From: Paenibacillus sp.
GTDB lineage: Bacteria; Bacillota; Bacilli; Paenibacillales; YIM-B00363
Length of the DNA stretch: 64,000 nt
Direction: 5' to 3'
NCBI RefSeq assembly: GCF_031177825.1
Contig: NZ_JAPSKE010000014.1
Coordinates: 83,938-147,937, forward strand
Positions 8,314-17,235 of this stretch are shown here, piece by piece; positions within the stretch are counted from its first letter, which is position 1, and every line of letters starts with the position of its first letter. Both the position numbers and the translations under genes were made by a program. Under the pieces are notes generated by a model. That model had not been told where the DNA came from and made no database searches. It saw nothing but the letters and a program-made list of their open reading frames with translations.

Positions 8314-8343
8314 TACTTTCGCTTCCGAGGGACAAAAATTTGT

Positions 8344-9006
8344 TCAGCGGGCCGCGTCGGCGCGCAGCTCGGCCATCGCTTTCGCGCGATCGCGCACGCC
8401 GAAGACGGAGCTTCCCGCGACGAGCACCGAAGCGCCCGCCTCCGTGACGAGACGCGCCGTGCCTTGCGCGATGCCGCCGTCCACTTGAATCGCCACGCGG
8501 CCGTCCAAGCCGTCCTCGCGGATCCATTCCCGCAGCGACGCGATCTTCTTCAACGTCGAAGGGATGAACGCCTGACCGCCGAAGCCGGGATTCACCGTCA
8601 TGACGAGCACGAGATCGATGTCCGCCAAGATCGGCCGCACCCATTCCGCGGGCGTCGCCGGATTCAATGCGACGCCGGCCTTCACGCCGCGCGCCTTAAT
8701 CGTTTGGATCGTCCGATGCAGATGCGTGCATGCCTCGACATGCACGGTCACGCCGTCCGCTCCCGCGTCTACGAAGGCGTCGACATACGCTTCGGGCTTT
8801 TCGATCATCAGATGCACGTCCATGAACAGCGACGTGCGCGGCCGCAGCGCTTCGACCACGAGCGGACCGAACGTGATGTTCGGCACGAATTTGCCGTCCA
8901 TCACGTCCAGATGCAGCCAATCCGCGCCGCCTTGCTCGATATCCCGCACCTCCTCCGCGAGCGTCGCGAAGTTGGCGGCGAGCAGCGATGGAGCGATGAT
9001 CGCCAT
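8344..9006 (-). CDS. rpe: Ribulose-phosphate 3-epimerase
   Basis: A 220-residue TIM-barrel enzyme that interconverts ribulose 5-phosphate and xylulose 5-phosphate in the pentose phosphate pathway. Family motifs are IAPSLLAANF at the N-terminus, HLDVMDGKFVPNITFGP (metal ligands H and D), LVMTVNPGFGGQ and QVDGGI. The ATG at 9006 has GGAGGT seven bases upstream; a TTG two codons earlier is too close to that site. The gene follows rsgA after only 2 bases. Confidence 0.96.
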   Translation of the reverse strand: MAIIAPSLLAANFATLAEEVRDIEQGGADWLHLDVMDGKFVPNITFGPLVVEALRPRTSLFMDVHLMIEKPEAYVDAFVDAGADGVTVHVEACTHLHRTIQTIKARGVKAGVALNPATPAEWVRPILADIDLVLVMTVNPGFGGQAFIPSTLKKIASLREWIREDGLDGRVAIQVDGGIAQGTARLVTEAGASVLVAGSSVFGVRDRAKAMAELRADAAR

Positions 9007-9008
9007 AT

Positions 9009-9917
9009 TCAATACCTCCGTTTTCTATCCCGGATTTCGACCGCGAACGCAGCGTAATGCTCGTACCGCTGCTTGTCCGCTTCTCCGGACGCTACCGCTT
9101 CCAGGACGCGGCAGCCCGGTTCTTTCAGGTGGAGGCAGCCGCGGAACTTGCAGCCGTTCGACAGCTCCGCGAACTCCGGGAACGCCTCCGTCAACGCCTC
9201 GGGCTCCATCTCGGGAAACTCGAGCGACGAAAACCCGGGCGTATCCGCGAGCATGCCGCGCTCCCCGACGCGGAACAGCTCCACATGGCGGGTCGTATGC
9301 TTTCCCCGTCCCAGCTTCTCGCTGATCTCGTTCGTCGCGAGCAGCAGCCCCGGCGCGAGCCGATTGAGCAGCGAAGACTTGCCGACGCCGGATTGGCCGG
9401 CGATGACCGTGATGCGGCCTTCCAGCTCGCCGAGCAAGCCCGCGATCCCCTCGCCCCCGCGCGAGCTCGTCAAATAGACGGGATACCCGATGCGTTCGTA
9501 CGTCGCGCGCAGCTCCGCGATCTCCGCCTGGAGATCGGCCGCCTCCGGCTTCTCCAATAAATCCGCCTTCGTGAAGCAGAGAATCGAACGCAAGCCGGCC
9601 AGCTCGGACAACGCTAAAAACTTGTCGAGCAGCGACCGATTGATGTCCGGCCGCGTCACCGCGAAGACGATCAGCGCCGTGTCCACGTTGGCGATCGGCG
9701 GGCGCACGAGCTCCGTCGACCGAGGCTTCAATTCGACGACCGTGCCCTCTCCGGAACCGTCGACCTTCGCCTCGAATCGGACGCGGTCGCCGACGAGCGG
9801 CGACACCCCCTGCTTCTTAAACAACCCCCGCGCCCGGCAGGCGACGACGTCGCCGCCGTCGTCCGGCTGCACGTAATAAAAACCGCTGAGCGCCTTCACA
9901 ATCAAGCCATCCTGCAT
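9009..9917 (-). CDS. rsgA: Ribosome small subunit-dependent GTPase RsgA
   Basis: A 302-residue circularly permuted GTPase that tests the maturing 30S subunit. An N-terminal OB-fold (about 1-70) precedes the G domain with TKAD (G4), GQSGVGKSSLLN (G1) and DTPGFSSLEF (G3). A C-terminal zinc site reads CKFRGCLHLKEPGC. All elements are complete and the length is standard. It lies between prkC and rpe, as in Bacillus. Confidence 0.97.
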   Translation of the reverse strand: MQDGLIVKALSGFYYVQPDDGGDVVACRARGLFKKQGVSPLVGDRVRFEAKVDGSGEGTVVELKPRSTELVRPPIANVDTALIVFAVTRPDINRSLLDKFLALSELAGLRSILCFTKADLLEKPEAADLQAEIAELRATYERIGYPVYLTSSRGGEGIAGLLGELEGRITVIAGQSGVGKSSLLNRLAPGLLLATNEISEKLGRGKHTTRHVELFRVGERGMLADTPGFSSLEFPEMEPEALTEAFPEFAELSNGCKFRGCLHLKEPGCRVLEAVASGEADKQRYEHYAAFAVEIRDRKRRY

Positions 9918-9950
9918 GCGTTCCGCTTGCCTCCCGCTAGAAACTTAAGT

Positions 9951-12104
9951 TTATAGACCTTCGACGGTCTGTTCCGTCTCGTCCGACGAGCTCTGACCTT
10001 CCTCGTTACCCGGTTCGCCGTCGACCGGCTCCGCGGGCTCCTCCCCGAACGGCTCCTCCGGCTCTTCCTGACGCGGCGCGTTCGCCGAACCGCCGCTTTC
10101 TTCCGCTTGCCTGTGCGTCCAAGTATATTGGTCGAGCTTCGCATCGTCCTGGAACACTTCGATCGACGCGTTCTTGCTCGGCGACGTGACGACCTCGAAG
10201 GTGAACGACTGTTCGGACGACACCTTCTGATTCACCGCCTCGACGCGTTCGCCCATCGCATCGGTGACGAGAATGCGAATAGCGCTCTCGGCGCCTTGCT
10301 CCTTCGGTCCGATGACGACGGTATACGTCGTCGCGCGAGCTTCCTTCGGCAGGCCTTCGCTGATATAAATCATGATGCCTTCGCCCGGCGGCTTCACCGG
10401 GTCGCCCGGTTGATACGGGAATTGCTTGAACACGCGGCCCTTCTCGAAATAGGCGGGCTCGCGGACGATGTTTTTCTCCAACAGTTCGAGACCTGCGCGT
10501 TCCAGCATCGCCTGCGCCTCTTGCGCGGTCAATCCGAGCAGCTCCGGCATGTCGATCTCTTCGCGCCCCCGGCTGACGACGACGCGCACCGACGTATCGA
10601 GCGGATCGATCGGCTGCAGCGCCGGCGGGAATTGCTCGAAGACGTCGCCCGGGTCTTCCTTGTCGCTGAATTCAGTGTCGTATTCGACTCTCTCGCCGGG
10701 AATGCCGAGCTCGTCGAGGGCGGCTTTCGCCTCCGCCTCCGTCAGACCGACGAGCGCCGGCATCTCGACCATCTCGATCCCTTTGCTGACATAGAGCCGG
10801 ATCGGAGTACTGGCTCTCGCTTCCTCATCTTTCTTCGTCTGCGATATGACGTAATCGAGCGGCACTTCGCGATTGAACTCGTAGACGATCGGATCCTCTA
10901 CGACGAGTCCGGCCGCTTCGATTTCGGTCTTCGCCCGCTCGAGCGGCAGCCCTTCGACGGTCGGCACCTTGACGGTCGGAATGACGAAGATGTCCTGGAT
11001 TTTGTTCACGCCCCACCAGGCGCCGCCGAGCAGCAAGAGCAGCACGCCGAACCAGATCAGGGGCTTCACCCACGGATTGCCTCTGCGCTCCTCTTCCTCT
11101 TCGTCCACATAGCTGCCTTCCCGCCAGACAGGCGCTCCGGCGCCGCCGGGGGTCGCGCCGGCGCCTTCGTTCGCGGCCGGCCGCCCCGCGGCGTTCATGG
11201 CGCCGCGAATGGCCGGAATGACCCGAGTCGCCTCCGCGTCGTCTTCCGCGTCGCTGGCGTATGTCCATTTCGGCTCGTCCTTACGTTCGGGAGCGAGGCA
11301 CGTTTCCAAGTCCCGCAGCATCTCCCCGGCCGAGACGTATCGCTCTTCCGGCCGTTTGCGAAGCGACTTGAGGATCACGTTTTCCACGCTTTGGGGAATC
11401 ATCGGATTGACGACCCGCGGTTCCTCGACGGGCTCCTGCAGATGCTTCAACGCGACGCTGATCGGACTTTCCCCGATGAACGGAAGTCTCGCCGTCAGCA
11501 TCTGGTACAAGACGATGCCGAGAGAATACAAGTCCGACTTTTCTCCCGCGGTCACGCCCTTGGCGTGCTCCGGCGAGAAATAGTGAACCGAGCCGATGAC
11601 GGAGCCCGTCTGCGTAATCGTAGACGTCGTAATCGCCCGCGCGATGCCGAAGTCGGTCACCTTCACGCGGCCGTTCTTGCCGATCAATATGTTATGAGGT
11701 TTAATGTCCCGATGAATAATGCCGTTCGCATGCGCATGCTCGAGAGCGTCGCAAATTTGCGTCGCGATATGTACGGCTTCCGCGGTTTGCAGCGGAGCCT
11801 GCGCCTTGATGATATCGTTCAAGTTGGAGCCTTCGATATACTCCATAACGATGAAATGCGTCTCTTCGTCTTGCCCGACGTCATAGATGCTTACGACGTT
11901 CGGATGGGATAACGACGCGGCGGATTGCGCCTCCCTCCGGAAGCGACGGATGAACTCCTCGTCGTGTACGTATTGCTGACGGAGCACCTTGACCGCCACG
12001 TGCCGGTTCAGCAGCGTGTCCCTCGCTTTGTACACTAAGGCCATGCCTCCGCCGCCGACGCGTTCGATCAACTCGTAGCGCCCCGATAAAGTCGTTCCGT
12101 TCAT
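9951..12104 (-). CDS. prkC: PASTA-domain Ser/Thr protein kinase
   Basis: A 717-residue membrane kinase. The N-terminal kinase domain (about 8-270) shows GGGGMA (glycine loop), VAVKVL (catalytic lysine), HRDIKPHNIL (catalytic loop) and DFGIAR. A single membrane segment lies near 345-367 (LIWFGVLLLLLGGAWWG). Three PASTA repeats follow outside the cell (VPTVEGLPLERAKTEIE, MPALVGLTEAEAKAAL, MPELLGLTAQEAQAML), then a long acidic, low-complexity tail. PrkC binds muropeptides and controls germination, stationary-phase and cell-wall physiology. The phosphatase gene prpC is directly upstream. Confidence 0.96.
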   Translation of the reverse strand: MNGTTLSGRYELIERVGGGGMALVYKARDTLLNRHVAVKVLRQQYVHDEEFIRRFRREAQSAASLSHPNVVSIYDVGQDEETHFIVMEYIEGSNLNDIIKAQAPLQTAEAVHIATQICDALEHAHANGIIHRDIKPHNILIGKNGRVKVTDFGIARAITTSTITQTGSVIGSVHYFSPEHAKGVTAGEKSDLYSLGIVLYQMLTARLPFIGESPISVALKHLQEPVEEPRVVNPMIPQSVENVILKSLRKRPEERYVSAGEMLRDLETCLAPERKDEPKWTYASDAEDDAEATRVIPAIRGAMNAAGRPAANEGAGATPGGAGAPVWREGSYVDEEEEERRGNPWVKPLIWFGVLLLLLGGAWWGVNKIQDIFVIPTVKVPTVEGLPLERAKTEIEAAGLVVEDPIVYEFNREVPLDYVISQTKKDEEARASTPIRLYVSKGIEMVEMPALVGLTEAEAKAALDELGIPGERVEYDTEFSDKEDPGDVFEQFPPALQPIDPLDTSVRVVVSRGREEIDMPELLGLTAQEAQAMLERAGLELLEKNIVREPAYFEKGRVFKQFPYQPGDPVKPPGEGIMIYISEGLPKEARATTYTVVIGPKEQGAESAIRILVTDAMGERVEAVNQKVSSEQSFTFEVVTSPSKNASIEVFQDDAKLDQYTWTHRQAEESGGSANAPRQEEPEEPFGEEPAEPVDGEPGNEEGQSSSDETEQTVEGL

Positions 12105-12131
12105 CCGCTTCTCTCCCCTTTCGTCTCGGCG

Positions 12132-12869
12132 TTATGAACCATTTTCGATCAGCACCACCGAAATATTGTCGTCTCCGCCCGCGTTCAGCGCATACTCGAC
12201 GAGGCGGTCCGCCTTCTCGCTTAGCGTTCCTTCTCCGCGCACCGTGCGCGTCATCTCCGATTCCGGCACCATATTCGAAAGCCCGTCGCTGCACAGCAGC
12301 AACATATCCCCCGCCGACCACGGCAAAAAGACAAGGTCGACGTCCACGTCCGCCTCCGTGCCGAGCGCTCTCGTAATCACGTTGCGGCGCGGATGAACCG
12401 CGGCCTCGTCCGGCGTCAGCTGTCCGGTCTTGACGAGCTCGTTGACGAGCGTATGGTCTTCGGTGATTTGCGAAATCGTCTCATGATTTATGTAGTAAGC
12501 CCTGGAATCCCCGATATGACCGATCAATACGCGGGAGGCGTCGGCGAGCGCCGCCGTGACCGTCGTGCCCATCCCCCGATAATGCTCTTTCCCCGAAGCG
12601 ACCTCGAATACTTTGGCGTTCGCCTCGCGAATCGCGCCGACGAGACGCGCCTTCCGTTCGTCGTCGTCGAGATCGCCAGAGACGCGATCGAGCGCGCCTA
12701 CCAATAACTCGATCGTAATTTGGCTGGCCGTGTCTCCGGCTTGATGGCCGCCCATGCCGTCGGCGACGATGGCGAGCGTGCAGCCCGCCACCCCGTCCTT
12801 CACGACGATCCGATCTTCGTTGACCGACCGCACGCGGCCGACATCGGTTTTATACGCTGTTTTCAACAT
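12132..12869 (-). CDS. prpC: PP2C-type protein phosphatase
   Basis: A 245-residue PPM/PP2C phosphatase that reverses PrkC phosphorylation. Metal-binding motifs are VRSVNEDR (about 12-19), VADGMGGHQAGD (about 36-47), GDSRAYY and LLLCSDGLSNMV. The ATG at 12869 follows AGGTGAATC; the GTG upstream is within that site. The gene slightly precedes prkC and is separated from rlmN by only 5 bases, so it belongs to the same transcription unit. Confidence 0.96.
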   Translation of the reverse strand: MLKTAYKTDVGRVRSVNEDRIVVKDGVAGCTLAIVADGMGGHQAGDTASQITIELLVGALDRVSGDLDDDERKARLVGAIREANAKVFEVASGKEHYRGMGTTVTAALADASRVLIGHIGDSRAYYINHETISQITEDHTLVNELVKTGQLTPDEAAVHPRRNVITRALGTEADVDVDLVFLPWSAGDMLLLCSDGLSNMVPESEMTRTVRGEGTLSEKADRLVEYALNAGGDDNISVVLIENGS

Positions 12870-12874
12870 CAGAT

Positions 12875-13945
12875 TCACCTCGCGGTCGACTCCATATGCT
12901 TCGCCCGCAGCTGGCCGCAGGCGGCGGCGATGTCATGCCCCTGCTCCCTGCGGATCGTCGTGTTCACCTGTTTCGACTCCAGAATGCGTTTGAATTCGAA
13001 AATGTGCTCCTTCGGCGTGCGAACGTAATCGCGCTCCGGCACGTAGTTGACCGGAATGAGGTTGACGTGGCACAGCATTCCCTTCAGCACGGCGCCCAAT
13101 TCCTCGGCGTGCTCCGGCTGATCGTTGACCCCGTTGATGAGCGCATATTCGAACGTAATGCGGCGGCCCGTCTTCTCGATGTAATACCGGCAGGCATCCA
13201 TGACGTCCGCGAACGGGAACCGCCGGTTGACCGGCATCAGCTTCGAGCGCAGCGCATCGTTCGGCGCGTGAATCGAAATCGCGAGATTGATCTGCGTATT
13301 CCAATCGGCGAACTCGCGAATTTGCGGCACGATGCCGCTCGTCGATACGGTGACGTGGCGTTGGCCGATCTTCATGCCTTTGTCGTGCACCATGAGCGTG
13401 AGGAACGTCTTCGTAGCTTCGTAGTTTTCGAACGGTTCGCCCGAACCCATGACGACGATGCTGCTGATCCGCTCGTTCGTCGCGTCGAGCAGTCTCTGGG
13501 CGTACACGACCTGCGCCACGATCTCGCCCGCGTACAGGTTGCGCTTCAGCCCGCCGAGCGTCGACGCGCAGAACGTGCAGCCGATCCGACAGCCGACCTG
13601 CGTCGTCACGCAGATGCTGATGCCGTAGTTATGCCGCATGACGACCGTCTCGATCGCATGATTGTCGTAGAGGCCGAACAAAAACTTAATCGTGCCGTCC
13701 TTCGACTCCATCTTCGTGATTTCGTTCAGCGTCACGAATTGGTAACTCGCCTTCAGCTTCTCCCGAAGCTCCTTCGATAGATTCGTCATGTCGTCGAAGT
13801 CGACGACCCGCTTGCCGTAGAGCCAGTCGAAAATTTGTCCCGCGCGGAACGCCGGCTCGTCCTGCGATTTCAACCAGTCCTGCAACGCTTCCAGCGTCAG
13901 GTCGTAGATGAAAGGTTTCTCCGGCAGCTGTATCTCTTTTTTCAT
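12875..13945 (-). CDS. rlmN: Dual-specificity rRNA/tRNA methyltransferase RlmN
   Basis: A 356-residue radical SAM enzyme that methylates C2 of A2503 in 23S rRNA and A37 in some tRNAs. The cluster motif is CRIGCTFC (about 119-126). The methyl-carrying cysteine lies in [16 protein letters not shown] near the C-terminus, which is the RlmN form and matches the Bacillus protein. [10 protein letters not shown] is the SAM-binding element. The homologous resistance enzyme Cfr is a less likely identity because of the operon context. Confidence 0.95.
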   Translation of the reverse strand: MKKEIQLPEKPFIYDLTLEALQDWLKSQDEPAFRAGQIFDWLYGKRVVDFDDMTNLSKELREKLKASYQFVTLNEITKMESKDGTIKFLFGLYDNHAIETVVMRHNYGISICVTTQVGCRIGCTFCASTLGGLKRNLYAGEIVAQVVYAQRLLDATNERISSIVVMGSGEPFENYEATKTFLTLMVHDKGMKIGQRHVTVSTSGIVPQIREFADWNTQINLAISIHAPNDALRSKLMPVNRRFPFADVMDACRYYIEKTGRRITFEYALINGVNDQPEHAEELGAVLKGMLCHVNLIPVNYVPERDYVRTPKEHIFEFKRILESKQVNTTIRREQGHDIAAACGQLRAKHMESTAR

Positions 13946-14062
13946 AGGTATCCCTGCTTTCTGCCGTCTCGGGCCGACGGGCGCCCGCCTTGTCCGCGGC
14001 GCCCCCCGCCGAAACTCTTCTCTCTATTGTAAACGTTCGTCCGCCTTTTTAACACATCACTT

Positions 14063-15520
14063 CTAGGACGAGCGAGAGGATGATCGGATCAGCCTAGCCA
14101 TAAAGAACCCGTCGGAGCCGAAATCGGCGGGGGTCACCAGCAACCGCCCGGGACCCGCGGCGCATCTCGCGGCCGTCTCGCCGGATATCCCCGGCGGAAG
14201 CGTCGCCTCCGGCGCGTAGTCCGGATTCGCCGAGAGGAACGCGTCGATCTGCGCTTCGTTCTCGCTCGGCTCCAGCGTGCACGTGCTGTAGACGAGAATG
14301 CCGCCCGGCTTCAGCAGCTTCGAGACGGACGCGAGAATCGCGCGCTGCGTCTCGGCGATGCTCGCGACGTCCTCCGGCGTTTTCGTCCACTTGATGTCCG
14401 GCTTGCGCCGGATGACGCCGAAGCCGGAGCAAGGCGCGTCGAGCAAAATCCGATCGAATGAGCCTTCCTCGAACACCTCGTGCAGCTTCGACGCGTCCGC
14501 GACGACCGTCCGGACGCTCGAGAGCCCCAGACGGCTGGCCGCGCCGTCGATAAGCTCCTTCTTGTGCGGATGAATGTCGCAGGCGACGATCTCTCCCTTG
14601 TCCCCCATCCGCTCCGCGAGCTGCGTCGTCTTCCCGCCCGGCGCGGCGCAGCAATCGAGCACGCGCATGCCCGGCGCCGGATCGAGCAGCGCGGCGACGA
14701 GCATCGAGCTCTCGTCCTGCACGGTGCACAGCCCGCCTTTGAACGCTTCGGTAAACGCTAGGTTGCCGCCGTTCGGCGCGACGATGCCGTCCTCGCTTAC
14801 TTCGGACGCAACCGCTTCGACGCCTTCCGCCGCCAGCTTCGCGATCAAGCCGGCGCGGTCGATCCGAAGCGGGTTCACCCGCGCGCTCGCCTTCGGCGGC
14901 TCGTTGTTCGCCGCGGCGATGCGTTCGGCGGTTTCCTCGCCGAACGCGCGCACCCATTCGCGAACGAGCCATTCCGGGTGCGAGTGCTCGAACGCGATGC
15001 GCTGGACCGCGGTCGCGTCGATCGGCGGGGTCGGCCGCCCGGGGTTCGCCGCGAGCTTGCGCAGCACGGCGTTCACCAGGCCGGATACGCCTTGATGGCC
15101 GCGGCGCTTCGCGATGGCGACCGCCTCGCTCACGGCGGCATGCGGCGGCACGCGGTCGAGGAAGAGCAATTGATACGCGCTGAGCCGCAGCAGGCTGCGA
15201 ACCCAAGGCTGGAGCTTCTTCGCGCCTTTGGCGAGATGAGTATCCAGCACCGTATCGATCGTGTTCCGGCGCTGGATCGTGCCGTACACGAGCTCGGTCG
15301 CGAGCCCCGCTTCCCGAGGCTCGAGCTTCGAACGCTTGAGGGCCGCATTGAGCGCTAAGTTGCTATACGCGCCTTCCTGTTCGACGGCGGTCAACGCTTC
15401 GAGCGCCAGCTCGCGGGCGCCGAGCGGCTTCCGGCCGGACGACGGCTTGGAGCCGGGCCTCGATCCGGCCTTCGCCCCGGAGCGGGCGCCGGCGGTCGGT
15501 CCCGTCTTCGGCCCGGTCAT
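14063..15520 (-). CDS. rsmB: 16S rRNA (cytosine-967-C5)-methyltransferase
   Basis: A 485-residue RsmB/Sun enzyme. A basic, low-complexity head (about 1-32, rich in G, S, K and P) precedes the NusB-like RNA-binding domain (ARELALEALTAVEQEGAYSNLAL). The methyltransferase domain has CAAPGGKTT, DAPCSGFG and the catalytic cysteine in STCTLEPSENE. The open frame runs further upstream, but the ATG at 15520 has GGGAGGCGG before it and overlaps the fmt stop by 4 bases. The charged head is unusual in length. Confidence 0.95.
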   Translation of the reverse strand: MTGPKTGPTAGARSGAKAGSRPGSKPSSGRKPLGARELALEALTAVEQEGAYSNLALNAALKRSKLEPREAGLATELVYGTIQRRNTIDTVLDTHLAKGAKKLQPWVRSLLRLSAYQLLFLDRVPPHAAVSEAVAIAKRRGHQGVSGLVNAVLRKLAANPGRPTPPIDATAVQRIAFEHSHPEWLVREWVRAFGEETAERIAAANNEPPKASARVNPLRIDRAGLIAKLAAEGVEAVASEVSEDGIVAPNGGNLAFTEAFKGGLCTVQDESSMLVAALLDPAPGMRVLDCCAAPGGKTTQLAERMGDKGEIVACDIHPHKKELIDGAASRLGLSSVRTVVADASKLHEVFEEGSFDRILLDAPCSGFGVIRRKPDIKWTKTPEDVASIAETQRAILASVSKLLKPGGILVYSTCTLEPSENEAQIDAFLSANPDYAPEATLPPGISGETAARCAAGPGRLLVTPADFGSDGFFMARLIRSSSRSS

Positions 15521-16497
15521 CGAACCGCCTCCCCTAACGGCGCTTCGGGCGGATCGCCTAGCGTATCGCCCTTCTTCATCTGGCCGTTCCGCGCGAACTC
15601 GGAAACCGGCAGCGCCTTCTTGCCCGCCGGCTGCACCTCGGTGGCGACGAACACGCCGTCGCCGGTCGCGATCGCGAGGCCGTCCGCGCCGACGCCGATC
15701 ACCGTGCCGGGCGCCGCGCCGGCGGCCCGCCCCGGCTCCGGACGCGCCGCCTTCCAAATCTTAAAGACGTCGCCGTTCCAGAACGTGAAGGCGCCCGGAC
15801 GCGGCGACAGACCGCGAAGCTGATCGTAGATCGCCGAGGCGGGGCGCGTCCAGTCGATGCGTTCGTCCTCGCGCGACAAATTCGGCGAATACGTCGCTTC
15901 CTCCTCGTTCTGCGGCGTGCGGGGAGCGGTCCCGTTCAACGCCGCCGGCACCGTCTCGAGCAGCAGCTTCGCGCCGACGACGCTCAGGCGTTCGAAGACG
16001 AGGCCCGCGTCGTCGTCCGGACCGATCGACAGCTCGGCCTTCGAGATCATGTCGCCGGTATCCAAGCCCTCGGCCATATACATGATCGTTACGCCGGTGA
16101 CGGTTTCGCCGTTCATGATCGCCCGCTGGATCGGCGCGCCGCCCCGGTATTTCGGCAGCAGCGAGCCGTGCACGTTGATGCAGCCGAAGCGCGGCATCGA
16201 CAGCACCGATTTCGGTAAAATTTGCCCGTACGCGGCCGTCACGATCAGGTCCGGCTCGTATGCCGCGAGCTCCGCGACGGCTTCCGGCGCCCGCAGCTTC
16301 GCCGGCTGGAGCACGGGCAAGCCGAGGCGAAGCGCTTCTTCCTTCACGGGCGTCGGCGTCATCGTCTTCTTGCGCCCGACCGGCCGGTCGGGCTGCGTGA
16401 CGACCGCCTTGACGTTATACCCGGCATCGATTAACGCACGAAGGGACGGCACGGCAAAGTCCGGCGTCCCCATGAATACGATATTCGCTTTCATCAT
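15517..16497 (-). CDS. fmt: Methionyl-tRNA formyltransferase
   Basis: A 326-residue enzyme that formylates initiator Met-tRNA. The N-terminus has IVFMGTPDFAVPSL. The formyl-folate site includes the HGSLLPKYRGGAPIQ motif (about 110-124) with the catalytic H, and the GDMI...D segment follows. A C-terminal OB-fold binds the tRNA. Two adjacent ATGs at 16497 and 16494 are possible starts. It overlaps def upstream by 4 bases and rsmB downstream by 4 bases, giving one coupled translation-initiation unit. Confidence 0.97.
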   Translation of the reverse strand: MMKANIVFMGTPDFAVPSLRALIDAGYNVKAVVTQPDRPVGRKKTMTPTPVKEEALRLGLPVLQPAKLRAPEAVAELAAYEPDLIVTAAYGQILPKSVLSMPRFGCINVHGSLLPKYRGGAPIQRAIMNGETVTGVTIMYMAEGLDTGDMISKAELSIGPDDDAGLVFERLSVVGAKLLLETVPAALNGTAPRTPQNEEEATYSPNLSREDERIDWTRPASAIYDQLRGLSPRPGAFTFWNGDVFKIWKAARPEPGRAAGAAPGTVIGVGADGLAIATGDGVFVATEVQPAGKKALPVSEFARNGQMKKGDTLGDPPEAPLGEAVR

Positions 16498-16988
16498 ACG
16501 ACGTCGTCATCCTCTTCGTCTTCGTCCGGCTTCGGCTCGTAGACGCGCTCGGCGATGTCGATGTACAAGACGCCGTTCAGGTGGTCGATCTCGTGTTGGA
16601 ACGCGCGAGAGAGGAAGCCGTCCGCTTCGATCACGATCTCGTTGCCGTTGCGGTCGAGTCCCTTGACCTTCAGGCGGTCCTTGCGCCGAACGTCGCCCTG
16701 CAAGCCGGGAATGCTGAGACAGCCTTCCGGTCCGAGCTGCTCGCCGCCCGCCTCGACGATCTCCGGATTGACCATCTCGATCAACCCGTGATCGTCGCCG
16801 ACGTCGATGACGATGACGCGCTTGGAGATGCCGATCTGCGGCGCCGCGAGACCGACGCCGGGCGCGTCGTACATCGTCTCGGCCATGTCGGTCAACAGCT
16901 TCTGGATATTCGGCGTTACCTTCGGCACCGGCTTCGCGACTTCGCGAAGGACCGGGTCCGGATGCTTGACGATGATGCGAATCGCCAT
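16494..16988 (-). CDS. def: Peptide deformylase
   Basis: A 164-residue iron/zinc deformylase that removes the N-formyl group from new proteins. The three metal and catalytic motifs are GVGLAAPQI (about 45-53), EGCLSIPG (about 88-95) and QHEIDHLNG (about 130-138). It ends in a run of Asp/Glu (about 150-164), which is longer and more acidic than in most homologues. It lies directly upstream of fmt, whose product makes its substrate. Confidence 0.97.
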   Translation of the reverse strand: MAIRIIVKHPDPVLREVAKPVPKVTPNIQKLLTDMAETMYDAPGVGLAAPQIGISKRVIVIDVGDDHGLIEMVNPEIVEAGGEQLGPEGCLSIPGLQGDVRRKDRLKVKGLDRNGNEIVIEADGFLSRAFQHEIDHLNGVLYIDIAERVYEPKPDEDEEDDDVV

Positions 16989-17235
16989 ATAGGTTCGTAC
17001 CCCTTTCGATGAAACCCCGTCTGATGTGTAATGACCGATGAACCGGCCCGGCTTGCGCCGCGTCCATCCGGTTCGAACTCGTTACCCGTATAAGTGGGTG
17101 AATGTCCCGTTCGGCGATCGTTTTCGACGTTTGGAGCGCATCTGAACGGGAGGTTTTCCTTTTGCGCTCCTCCGAGCAGACGTTCTCAAACTTTCCGGGA
17201 AACGAAACGTCGATCCCTTCCCGGCACGTGTACCA
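16989..17235. other. Intergenic region between def and priA
   Basis: About 247 bases. GGAGCGCA near 17133 and TGCGCTCC near 17172 can pair across a 30-base loop. No gene or clear promoter was recognised. Confidence 0.3.

Noticed and set aside
15521..15757. Upstream extension of rsmB by about 79 codons
   Set aside because: The extension lies inside fmt in another frame; the ATG at 15520 has a good ribosome-binding site.
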